Below the pieces are notes generated by a model, which did not search any database, was not told the origin of the DNA, and worked only from the letters and a program-made list of their open reading frames with translations. The position numbers and the translations under genes were made by a program. Source: Metridium senile (lineage: Eukaryota > Cnidaria > Anthozoa > Actiniaria > Metridiidae). Taken from it: 64,000 bases of DNA. The number at the start of each line of letters is the position of its first letter. Position 1 is the first letter of the stretch. The stretch lies in contig OX459099.1 of NCBI GenBank assembly GCA_949775045.1, positions 21,339,251-21,403,250 of the forward strand, in the 5' to 3' direction. Shown here one piece after another: positions 11,216 to 23,600 of the stretch.

Positions 11216-12748
11216 TTACTTTTTCCAGCAAAAGCACAATAGGTTCTTCACATTAATTCGTATTTGTTCACTCAGTAAACCGTACAAAAATGGATTGATC
11301 AGCGAATTCATCGCACTGAATGTATTCGCAATATAGAAGGCTTTGGAAGAAACAGAGGCAGGATTAATGGCATAAAATGTTCTGACAATGAAGGTTGGAC
11401 TACAAAACAAGACAAACGAAGCAAATAACAATACCACAATAAGCACTTTGAAGTCTTTTTTAACTGTTTTGTTTAATAATAGCTTTTTTGAGGGGATTCG
11501 TTCTTCCTCCTTGCTGCTGTATGTTGGATGTTTTTCTTGTGTTCCATGTTTATCAACGTCGTTATTGTTTTCTGTTACTTTGCTTTCACGTTCATCAATG
11601 CATTGTAAGTGAGTTTCAGTTTGGATCTTGAGTTTGCTTGCTCTTTGAGACTGTGATCGAGATACCATTTGAAGGTTGTTGTGATTTTCTGGTTGATTGG
11701 TTGGGTTAACGTAGAATAGTTTTCTTCTAACATGATTTTCAATATCGCTGTTGTAAATATGAACTTGAACATCGACCTCAATTTTATTGATCGTTTGCAA
11801 CTGGGTGTTATTTTCAGATTGTGTGGACGGTTTGGACTTTGGTTGATGTAAGTGTGGCAAACCCTTGGGACCGTGGCTTGGTCCAATTCCTTGATTATTC
11901 AGGTTAACTTTAGTTTCACATGTCGACTTGAAGTCGTCGGCCTCTTGAATTCTGGGTGTTTCATTTTGATGGCATGTTTCGTTTGGGTCTTTGTTTTTGA
12001 AAACGCCTTGAACACCATCTGAAGGAACAATAAACTTTCTTGTTTTCTCAGAAAACAATGTTGTCCAGCTAGAAATATCGGGTTTATCTTTTTTCTGGCT
12101 CCTTGTTGTAACCAAGTTCTTTCGAGTCATAAAATCTTTTGCTGTGCTTACAAACATCACAGTATTTATCATCGTCGGTAGAGCATAGAATAAGACGAGA
12201 AACACGAACCAGTTGTAGGGATATTTGTGAGCATCAAAATTACACCAACACTGCCCATCGATGACCTGGTACTCTCCCCAACCGAAGAAAGGCGTTAGCG
12301 CGAAAACTAAAGACAAACACCAAGCACCGAGGCAGATCTTGTTAACTCTGGACGGGTAAATGTGTACACGGTGGCGAAAAGGTTGTAAAATACTGTAGCA
12401 ACGACAAGCTGATAATACTGTTATCAAATATATTGAAGAACAGTATGTGAATCGAGCGGTAAAAGCATTCAGCTGACAAAAAAAAGTACTGGCCAATGGA
12501 CTTCGTGCTAGCACTGCCAAACCGTAAGGAATTGGCGTTAAGACGTACCAAAAGTCAGCTACACTCAAGTGAAGAACTACGATGTTAGCAACCGAAAAAG
12601 GGCGATGTTTGCGAACCAACACGAAAATGATGGATCCGTTCAGAAATAAAATGATCAATAAAATCATTAAGGAAGATCCCCAACCAATGTACGACTTGGG
12701 GCAGTCGATGTGAATAAGCCATGGCGTAGCAGTCGTGTTTTCTGACAT
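11216..12748 (-). CDS. Rhodopsin-like (family A) G protein-coupled receptor, intronless, 510 aa
   Basis: Single uninterrupted exon from ATG 12748 to TAA 11216-11218. Seven membrane segments are visible: TM1 about 27-46, TM2 54-76 (LHLSVADFW), TM3 92-114 after Cys91, TM4 138-156, extracellular loop 2 with GQCWC (Cys168/170, partner for Cys91), TM5 180-202, TM6 432-455 and TM7 468-490 with NPFLY at 485-489. The third intracellular loop is about 220 residues, hydrophilic and rich in Asn, Gln and Lys. Two hallmark motifs are unusual: CRC (115-117) stands where DRY is expected, and TM6 has FCSP without the tryptophan of CWxP. The retinal lysine of opsins is absent (Ala at that place), so this is not a photopigment despite the opsin-like GWG and loop-2 region. 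The C-tail ends CFCWKK, a possible palmitoylation site. The ligand is unknown. A convergent dead paralogue lies at 8200-9692. Confidence 0.93.
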   Translation of the reverse strand: MSENTTATPWLIHIDCPKSYIGWGSSLMILLIILFLNGSIIFVLVRKHRPFSVANIVVLHLSVADFWYVLTPIPYGLAVLARSPLASTFFCQLNAFTARFTYCSSIYLITVLSACRCYSILQPFRHRVHIYPSRVNKICLGAWCLSLVFALTPFFGWGEYQVIDGQCWCNFDAHKYPYNWFVFLVLFYALPTMINTVMFVSTAKDFMTRKNLVTTRSQKKDKPDISSWTTLFSEKTRKFIVPSDGVQGVFKNKDPNETCHQNETPRIQEADDFKSTCETKVNLNNQGIGPSHGPKGLPHLHQPKSKPSTQSENNTQLQTINKIEVDVQVHIYNSDIENHVRRKLFYVNPTNQPENHNNLQMVSRSQSQRASKLKIQTETHLQCIDERESKVTENNNDVDKHGTQEKHPTYSSKEEERIPSKKLLLNKTVKKDFKVLIVVLLFASFVLFCSPTFIVRTFYAINPASVSSKAFYIANTFSAMNSLINPFLYGLLSEQIRINVKNLLCFCWKK

Positions 12749-14075
12749 GCTGATCTTGAATGACCTCTTTAATGACGAAACTGGAACGGAGTATTGATCG
12801 ATCGGTTCTTTAAAAAGAGCAATGTTTTAAATCATGACAGTTCCCTCGCGCAATAGTAGTTCAAAAACGAGAAAATGATCACTTTTTCATACAGGTAACT
12901 CTTGCCTGACGGAAGACTGACAGGCAAATTTGTTCCTGTTTACTGGATTCGATTTTAAGAAGTGCAGTGTTATATACAAAAGCTGCAATAAGTTCACTTA
13001 AGAAGCATTTGTTATTGTACGTGCACTGAGGGATATTAGGGATTAAATGTCCTCGAAATCAAGGAAGATTAATTAATGGAAGAGTTTTTGTCCGTCTCCC
13101 TTCCCGATGTAGTCAAAAGATACACAAACACTACTCGATGGGTCCCCAAGTGTTGTGGTTTTGAACAGTGTAAAGTACAGAGTCATTGCTTTAAAAAATT
13201 TAACACGGTCGAAACGACCCAGCATCAATGATCAAGGACTAAATATTTCTCGTGAATATCATTATGGGGAATATCTAGACTAAATATCACTCATCACTAA
13301 TTTTCCACACGGATGTTTGACCTTTTAAGGTCTGAAAACAATGCAAAATCGCTCTGGACATGCGAGCAGAGTAAAATACAAGAATGTCAAATATAAAGGC
13401 TACAATAGGCTCAGTAAGCATTAGCTATTTACGATTTTAATGATCAACAAATCAGTTGACAGGGTTTTTTGGCGCTTCGTACGTGTTATTTTATTGAACA
13501 AAAGCACTATTCATGCAGCAGTTCCAATGAACAGCAACGACAACTGAAATACGTTTACTCAGTTTGAACGATCTTGCATATTCATTGAAATTGAGTTGTT
13601 GCTAAACATTTTTACACTTTTTCAAATTTTAACAGCAGTAAATTCATTCCAATGTGATAGCCTATGTCTGTTTTCACGATCAAGACCAAGCGTGAACAGA
13701 AAAAGCTAAACATTTCTCTCTTGAGCAGTTGTTATTATCTTTTAAAAAAACTCGGTTCTTGATGCACAAATGTTTAACAGTCTAAATTCAGTCAGCAATT
13801 TTTTCATGGATGATAGGGAGTCTTCTTTGTAGCTGGACGGCAAGTGTGAGAAATATCGCACGACTTGTAAAGAATTGTCAGACATAAAAAGTATCAAACT
13901 AAAAACATTATTTCTAAAAAAATATAATACAAGAAGAATACAACACGACACAAAATAACAACAAAAAGCAACAGAGATTGTTTTATAATTTGTTTCTTAT
14001 ATAAAAAAAAAAACGAAAAACTTTTTATAATAGAAAGAAAATATGTATATTTAAACAAGAGAGTATAATTAAGAG
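12749..14075. other. Intergenic, upstream of the GPCR gene
   Basis: AT-rich, no coding segment recognised. The GPCR promoter should lie in the first few hundred bases above 12748, but no clear TATA or other element can be named. The small minus-strand frame at 13742-13951 has no support. Confidence 0.5.
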
Positions 14076-14721
14076 ATGGAGTACCCGGCGCACCATGTCA
14101 ATCCAAGACGGGCTAAACAGACGGGGGCAGTTAAATTATCTTCTTATTACACCAACTACAGTGCATCAAAAGTCCATACTTTACTGAGATATCGATCGAC
14201 AAATAATAAATTTAAAAATAGAAACATAAAGGAGGAATTTCAAAGAGTGAAAAAAGGGGCTGAATAACTTCTATAATATACATACATATTTGATGATAAA
14301 AAGAGCATACGGTAAATGTAGTGAGCCGACGTGATCTAGAACCTCCAATTAGGCTGTGCAAATCGGAAACCAAAGAAACAAAGATTTCAAAAGATGCTCT
14401 GTTACGCGAAATCCATGCAGGATATAGTTTGGGAATTACAATCTGTGTCAACAAAATCAGAGAATGTGAAGTACAAAGACTCGGAGATTATTGTTGTCAT
14501 GGCGCCCGAGGTGTTGGCGTGGTCCAAAGCAAAGATCTACACACATATCATCAACAGGAATATTTTCTGCAGGTGGTTATATGAAAAAATTGAGTTCGAA
14601 AACAGAAAGTCTAAAATATACAGACCGAATGCCACATGGCCGCCAATGCATTTGCCACGCATGCGTAGCCGTATTACAGCTGTGTGGTCCCAGACCAAAT
14701 TGTTTTAGTAACCGGATGTAG
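14076..14721 (+). other. Short overlapping ORFs of unknown nature
   Basis: Open frames of 60-104 codons at 14076-14267 and 14394-14708 lie on the plus strand. The second has a mixed amino-acid composition (EIIVVMAPEVLAWSKAKIYT) that is not simple repeat, but neither shows a family motif or a clear exon boundary. Either could be part of an unrecognised gene or element, or chance. Confidence 0.2.
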
Positions 14722-14787
14722 TTTAGTTTTCTCCCTAATACTCGCCCTTACCCGTTAGTCCTTTTCACAGTTCTCGTCGATCAACAT

Positions 14788-15592
<805 letters not shown>

Positions 15593-16680
15593 GTGAGGTT
15601 GATGGGAGAGACCTATTGTAATAGCATATGATATCAATACAACTCTCTTGGGAAGCACCGTCTCTTCTAAAAGGATTGTACTTAGGAAAACATTGAGACA
15701 AAGTAAGGTCTATTCCCCATTTCATGACAAACCGAATGCATATCTAGAGTCAATATTTGGAAATAATTCATACACTTTATTTCATTGTTCTTATTGATAT
15801 GTTTTATTACGGTTATGTTATTTTTAAAAAGCAAAGACCTTTTTTAGCTTCTGCAACAGCATGACGTAATTCTTCACTTCTTGGCTCAGGATCTCTTCGA
15901 ATTCTGTGAACCAACCACAAAGGTTTAGTATTTGACAGTAAAAAATAAGCGCTGTATTGCTCTGGCAATAGGCATTTACGGAAAACATAAAGGGACTCAG
16001 GCCGAGTGAAAATATTAATCAAATTAAGGAATGATCCATATTACAAAAAAACATACAAATATTATAACTATAGCCGAGTTTGAACATGTTTGGATGATTA
16101 CTTACTGAGTGGCAAGCTTCTAAAAGTCGCATAAATAAGAGAGAATGTATGGGGTTTAAGGAAAGCTTCCCCAAAAACCATACATTCTCTCTTATTTTTA
16201 CGATTTGTTTAAAACCCATAAATCAGTTGGCATTTGTCCAATAATTCTTAAACTTGGTAAACTTAATAATTCTAGTGTGTCTTTCAGGAGATGATGTTTC
16301 TTAATTACACATTACAATAAAGGATACAATAGTTGCACTGTTCTGCTTCAGTGATATCTATACGTTTGTTCATAATAGTGCACTAAGACAATAGATATTT
16401 AGTTTTGTTTCAGTGATATCTGACCCTTTAGTTTACATCAATTACAAAATCTTCAATTTCCACTGATAAACGTTAAATAGGAAATGGGTTTGTTAATAGT
16501 GGGTTTCGTATATTACCTCAAAACTTCAGTGACGTCACCACATCCCATAATAATAACCACTAAAGAGCCTTCGGGTATTGCCTGACAGACCCCTGATACT
16601 CTTGAGTCCAAGGTTTTAAAAACCTCCTACAAGACGAAATCTGCAATTACATACAGCCACTCCAGTAAGCTAGCAAACTA
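15593..16680. other. Mostly non-coding; one small coherent minus-strand ORF at 15813-16022
   Basis: The ORF at 15813-16022 (minus, 69 codons, ending GLCFLKIT) has a balanced composition including SLYVFRKCLLPEQYSAYFLL and RIRRDPEPRSEELRHAVAEA. It could be a terminal exon of a minus-strand gene, but no usable splice acceptor was found just upstream and the family was not recognised. At about 16125-16200 an inverted pair of a TAAGAGAGAATGTATGG segment can form a hairpin. The rest holds nothing recognisable. Confidence 0.3.
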
Positions 16681-16686
16681 TCACGA

Positions 16687-17285
16687 TTCAATTGTTTGCC
16701 GTTTGTGTGTTTGTTTGTCGGACTGTCACAATTCAATTGTTTGTTTGTGTGTTTGTTTGTCTGACTGTCACAATTCAATTGTTTGTTTGTGTGTTTGTTT
16801 GTCTGACTGTCACAATTCAATTGTTTGTTTGTGTGTTTGTTTGTCTGACTGTCACGATTCAATTGTTTGTTTGTTTGTGTGTTTGTTTGTCTGACTGTCA
16901 CAATTCATTTGTTTGTTTGTGTGTTTTTTTTGTCTGACTGTCACGATTCAATTGTTTGTTTGTTTGTGTGTTTGTTTGTTTGTCTGACTGTCACGATTCA
17001 ATTGTTTGTTTGTGTGTTTGTTTGTTTGTCTGACTGTGACGATTTAATTGTTTGTTTGTGTGTTTGTTTGTCTGACTGTCACCATTCAATTGTTTGTTTG
17101 TGTGTTTGTTTGTCTGACTGTCACCATTCAATTGTTTGTTTGTGTGTTTGTTTGTCTGACTGTCACGATTCAATTGTTTGTTTGTATGTTTGTTTGTCTG
17201 ACTGTCACGATTCAATTGTTTGTTTGTGTGTTTGTTTGTCTGACTGTCACGATTCAATTGTTTGTTTGTGTGTTTGTTTGACGCG
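16687..17285. repeat. Minisatellite, about 42-45 bp unit
   Basis: About 13 copies of CAATTGTTTGTTTGTGTG followed by TTTGTTTGTCTGACTGTCAC and GATT, with unit length changing by 4-bp TTTG steps. Long open frames on both strands follow from the periodicity. Confidence 0.95.
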
Positions 17286-17672
17286 TGCTTTGTGGGCTTC
17301 AATTTGTTTTTAAAATCACACAATTCTCACTATCGGACTAACCTGTTTCTCGTTAAGGTCATCCCTCGACATTCCTTCAAAAGATTGATATAGATAAACA
17401 TTGGTAAACATATACAATATATCTCCTACAACAACAACTATAAAAACACAACTATTATCATCTTGGCGAATAACACTATTTGAAAACACACTTTTATTCT
17501 TGACTAACTAGCCATGCCAATGTTATGTCATATTATAAGAGACTGGCTCACTTAGAACCTTGCAGTATTTTCAAGGCCACAATGTAGCAACTTAGTGCTC
17601 ACTTTTCAAAATGGCTGCTACTCAAAATTCGCTCTTCTAAGACTGCTAAGCGTAGATGAATGTAGTACTTAC
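17286..17672. other. No gene seen; possible 3' part of the REXO5-like gene
   Basis: AT-rich. The REXO5-like gene runs toward this region on the minus strand, and its last recognised exon ends in phase 1 at 17673, so at least one terminal exon must lie below 17673. It was not identified. Confidence 0.4.
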
Positions 17673-20600
17673 CATCATAAAAATGTTGTGCTCCGTGTAA
17701 ATGAAGCCATACAAAGTCAGATATGTTAATTAGGTTCACTGCGCTGGAAGCAATCTGGGAGGAAAGCAATATTGGTTTTTTTAACGAACCGTCATTCATG
17801 CGGGTATACAAAATCATTTATTACATATCCCATTATTCATCTATTAATTGATTTATTTATTCGTTTATATATTTATTTTTTCATTAATTCACTTGTTTAT
17901 TTATTCGTCTATATATTCATTCAGTTTATCTATATATTTATTCATTCATTCATTCATTCATATATTCATTTGTTTATTCATTCATTCATTTATTCATTAA
18001 AGCATTCATTCATATATTCATTTGTTTATTCATTCATTCATTTATTCATTAAAGCATTCATTCATATATTCATTTGTTTATTCATTCATTCATTTATTCA
18101 TTAAAGCATTCATATATTTATTTGTTTATTTAATTATTTGTTCATTCACTCACTTCCTCAACCAACACGCCCCACGCCCTTCTTGTGGATAAATTTATTC
18201 TCGTCTTACCTCGCTATCCGAGACACGTGATACCACGTGGTTTCCCGCCGACTGGTGGAACTTGACAATAGATGGATAATCCAACATCGCTGATACGATT
18301 TCTGAAGAAAAAATAAGAACATTTTCCATTACAAAAGCAATGCATCTGATGAATTTGCTACTGAAATACACCATTTCAAAGCCTGCGTAGAAGAAAATCC
18401 CGCATGTGAAGAAGGATACGTACTATTTGATGGTTCAGGCTCATGGTTCAGCCTGGATAGCATGTAATATATTCTTTAGAATTTGACTTCAGCCGCAATA
18501 TAAGGAATATACACATCAACAAACAATTGAAACACTTAAGAATTCCACGGGCTGTAGTCACATTCTAAAGAATGTATTACATACTATCGAGGCTGATCGA
18601 CTAGAACTGTGTAATGATGTATTGGAGAGTTTGGAAAATGGTTCAACTTACTGCCGTTTTTTCTTTCTTCTCGATCGATTCTGTGAAACAACCTGGAAGG
18701 GACAAGTATACTCTCTCTGATTAGCTGTTTTCACACAACAAGACGGACATATGGTCTGGAGAGTTAACTCGTTTTGTAGATACCCCGTTATTGACGACGA
18801 CTTACTATCGTGGAAAAGAGATGGATCCCTAAAATGTTTACATTCGCAGAAAATAAACTGAAAAAACCCTTTCGCTATTACTGACAAGAGCTGCATCAAT
18901 GCATAACATGTCTTTATTTTAGCACAAAAAAGGCACACTTTGCAATCCAAAGCATACTATCATTGCTTTTAGTAAGTGCACAATAGTTGGTTATAAAGAT
19001 AGGTTCACATACCCTTCCGTTGGTGTCTCGTTTTGTCCAAATGAAGGTCCTATCATAAAGGTTACAGCAATTAAAATAACAACACAAATAACAACCACCA
19101 ACACAGCAACATCAACGACAACAACACCAATAACAACAACCACCACCACAGCAACAGCAACAACAACGACAACAACACCAATAACAACCACCACCACCAC
19201 AACAACAACGACACCCATAACAACCACCACCACAGCAATGACAACAACACAAATACCAACCATCACCACAGGAACAACAACACCAATAACAAACACCACC
19301 ACAGCAACAACAACGACAACAACACCAATAACAACCACCACCACAGCAACAACAACGACAACAACACCAATAACAACCACCACCACCACAACAACGACAA
19401 CAACACCCATAACAACCACCACCACAGCAACAACAACACCAATAACCACCACCACCACAGCAACAATAACGACGATGACAACAAACAAAGACAAAAGTAA
19501 AACAGACAGACAGACAGAAACTCTGACGCAATGAGTCTAGTCAAGTATTGGGCGAGTAAGCTCTATGGGCTATGATTTCTGAGACATCATAGATTGTTAT
19601 TTGTAGCTTTTACTTCAATTACAGCTCGCTCCAAAACCTATAATGAATTTCCGAGAGAGCACCGAGATACCTGAAAGGATACTCGGGTGCTTTTCATTGA
19701 AGCAAATCCATCGGGTTGGAAAAGAGCGGGAAAATAAGTCAACTGGAAAAAAAAACGAAATGAGCGGGAAAATAAATGGTACACTCGTCAAAACGGAAAA
19801 AACGAAAAGAGCGGGAAAATAAATGGTACACGCGTCAAAACGGAAAAAACGAAAAGAGCGGGAAAATAAATGATACACGCGTCAACCGGAAATATCGAAA
19901 AAAGCGGTAAAAGCGTACCATTTTTTTTTTTCAATCGGAATTTCCGGTTTTTGCGTGTACAATGAAAGCCTGTTTTACCTGCTTCAAACATTCTTTTGAC
20001 CAGCTCCATAACAGTTTTTGCATCTTCTATTGAACAATGACCTGTAGGGTTTTTCTGAATGGTTTTGCTGGAATGCAAGTAATTGATGTTATCATATAAT
20101 ATATTGATTAATTATAAATATAACAGTTATTTCATTGGTTTTAGCAATCAGCAATCCTACCTTAAAAGTTGGTGAGCGAGGTATTTCAATGCTGGTTTAA
20201 AATGTGCTCCTCTCTTGTCACCAAACATAACTGAAGTATCTATGATTCTGTTATGGTACATCTAAAATGAAATAATCACAATTATCATGTATTTAGCATG
20301 CTCAATTTATCAAATACACCGTACCTTAAGAGCTTGTAAATCAAAATTTAATGAGTGCCCTGCCAGTATTGCATCATGGGGTAGGAGTCTCTGTATTTCT
20401 TTTTGTACATCCTGTAGCGTTACCGTCACACCTTGCAGGCGCTCTGCCGTAATACCGCTGTACCTAAATGAACCAGAACAAAACGTCTTTTTAGCCAAGA
20501 GCCTTGGAAACTTTGATGAGTTTAAGATTGGGTTATCGTGCTTTATAAATATTTTAGAATTTCTTCTGTGGCTAGATGAAGTAAACAAAAGTGGCTTTCT

Positions 20601-23600
20601 ACCGACTTGTTTTCAGAATGGCGCGTGGTAGTCCACGTGCTAAAAAATAATTATTACTTATAAACAAATAATATGTTTTCTAAAATAAATCGCTGATAGA
20701 ATAGTTGGGCTTCCTGTGATTTCAACCCCTAAAATGTACCATAATTCATTCATGTCCTTGTGGATAGGATTTTCCCCTCCCCTCCCCTCCATCCTTCGCA
20801 ATCCGCAACATTGGCAGAATTCGAAACTATCTAAATCAAGAACACTGCGAAAAACTAGTGCATGCGTTTATAACCTCCCGACTTGATTCCTGCAACAGCA
20901 TCTTATTTGGCCTCCCTGACACTGAAATTTCTAAACTACAGCGAATACAGAACACTGCAGCTAGACTTGTAAACAGATCCAAGAAATCAGAACATATTAC
21001 TCCAATACTTCGAAAACTTCACTGGCTACCTATTAAATTAAGAATTAACTACAAGATCCTACTTATTACCTACAAGGCCCTGAATGGCATAGCTCCAGAC
21101 TACATCTCCAACCTACTAACTCCTTATAAACCAGCTCGCTCCTTAAGATCCTCTGGACAGAACTTACTGTTTACACCGAATTCAAACACTGCAACTTACA
21201 GGGACAGGGCTTTTTCAATCTCAGCCCCTAAACTTTGGAACACATTGCCCCAAAACATTAGAAACGCTGATAACATCAACTCATTTAAATCAAAACTAAA
21301 AACTTTTCTTTTTCAATAATTCTATTTTGGTTGTTTTTTTTTGTAAGAGCATTGAGCTTTGATAATGCTCCTAAAACATTGCATTATTATTATTATTAAA
21401 CGTGTTAATACTCACTTGGTCTTGTAGTCCAATATAGGTCTGTCTGGCATTACTAATGTGTCATATACAACATTACACCCTCCCCCCACAAAACGTGTCA
21501 ATACTCACTTGGTCTTGTAGTCCAATATAGGTCTATCTGGCATTACTAATGTGTCATATACAACATTACCCCCTCCCCCCACAAAACGTGTTAATACTCA
21601 CTTGGTCTTGTAGTCCAATATAGGTCTGTCTGGCATTACTAATGTGTCATATACAACATTACCCCCTCCCCCCACAAAACGTGTTAATACTCACTTGGTC
21701 TTGTAGTCCAATATAGGTCTATCTGGCATTACTAATGTGTCATATACAATATTACCCCCTCCCCCCACAAAACGTGTTAATACTCACTTGGTCTTGTAGT
21801 CCAATATAGGTCTGTCTGGCATTACTAATGTGTCATATACAACATTGAACGATTCATCTATTATGGATAGTCTAGTTAGCTCTTGACCTGCTGACGTCTC
21901 ACACTATTGTAAAATAGATAGATATTATAGATCACTGGTCTAAATGTAAACTAGCTGTGGCGTGGTTGATTGCTGTTTTAATAGAGACTGCGGGAGAATT
22001 CCTAACTCATACATAAAACTGTACTGATAAAAGTAACGTAGTGCAATGTACAAAATAGCTTGTAAAGAGAAAATATAACTGCACCTCACCATTTCACAGT
22101 CAAGTGCAAACAGAGGAGATTTGTTGTCAGATGAACCATTTGCTTCATTAGTTACACACGAAACAAAACCTGAGACACAAATAGAGAATTGAAGAATTAG
22201 AATACCCTGTTAACCCAATATTGCATTGTTTTCAAAGAGTGCAGCGACTAGATGTCTATACTAGTGGGATTTTTAGAGGTTTTTCCATTACGTGACGTAT
22301 TCGCGCTGTCAATACAAATGTATGTCAAGTTGTGTTGATACATTGGTTATTGCTTTGTCCCACTTATGGTAATACTATTTGGGCCAATTTTATGCGAACA
22401 TCTTATCTCTGAAATACAAACTATCAAATAGTTCAAATTTGTATCATTTACACTCTAATGAAAAGCCTCAATAGCTATTATTTACAAAGAACAAACAAAA
22501 TCAGGGAGGAGGGAGAAATGGTTGAAACAATTAGGAAGGAGGGAGAAAAAAAAGGTATAAATTTGTAAGGAAGGATATTTTAATCCCTGTTTCTCTCCCC
22601 TCTATTAAGTTGACATTTGAAACAGTCGAAATGTATATTTATCAGGACAACATTGATGACAATGGCTGTACGCTTACCATCATCATTATCAGCATTACTG
22701 GTATAGCATTGACGTGGGTAATCATTATCTTTTAGCTGTTTGTTGGTCAATAAATACCTGGACTTGATTTGAACATGATCTGAGATTGAAAACAATGGCA
22801 CTTACTTCACCATGATCAGTACAATTATTATCATTCATTTGAATCATCATCATCATCATAGTCATCATCATCATCATCATAGTCATCATCATCATCATCA
22901 TAGTCATCATCATCATAGTCATTATGATCACCACTGACAATCATTGTTATAAAAATTACTGGAATCAATGTCATCATCAATATTATTATTATTATTATTA
23001 TAATGATTACACTATCATTATCATCATTATTATCATCATCAATATCATCATCATTATTAGAACAAAGGAAATTAAAAAATATATTGTGAAAATGGTTGGC
23101 AAATTAGCATCACAATACCAACACTTGTACACACTACGCTCGTGAACCTATATGTGATTGAGTAAGAAAAACATCACAATACCAACACTTGTACACACTA
23201 CGCTTGTGAACCTATATGTGATTGAGTAAGAAAAACAACTAGAACAATGAGATGCTAAGTTAATAAACTATTTACTATAAATAGTTTTATTCCCCTACCT
23301 TGTTGTTTGAGTTCTTCTATAGATTGTTCTAGTTCTTTTCGTATCTGATTTTTTGATATGGGGACATTGAGTAAACAGTCGTAAGGATGTTTAAAACTGA
23401 AATCTGTACCAGAGGCCTTTGTTGGTACAACCTAAAACAGTGCAATATTTACAACAGTTGTTAATTCAATGTAAACTGTATGTATGTATGAAGATATAGA
23501 ATATATCCAAGCCCCACTCCGCTGTAGTCCAGGTTTAAGCCATTATACTACTGAGTCAACCGATGAAAAGCTTGCAACGAAATGTCATCAAGTTCGTAAG

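Noticed and set aside
11388..11886. ORFs on the plus strand and in a second minus frame within the GPCR third loop
   Set aside because: Shadows of the intact receptor frame.
11216..12748. Opsin identity for the GPCR
   Set aside because: The GWG...CWCNFD loop resembles opsins, but the TM7 retinal-binding lysine is replaced by alanine and CWxP is absent.
16647..17323. Cys/Val-rich and Asn/Lys-rich ORFs
   Set aside because: Produced by a 42-bp minisatellite; length changes of 4 bp shift the frame repeatedly.
19071..19544. Thr-, Val- and Cys-rich ORFs
   Set aside because: Low-complexity AAC/ACC tract translated in all frames.
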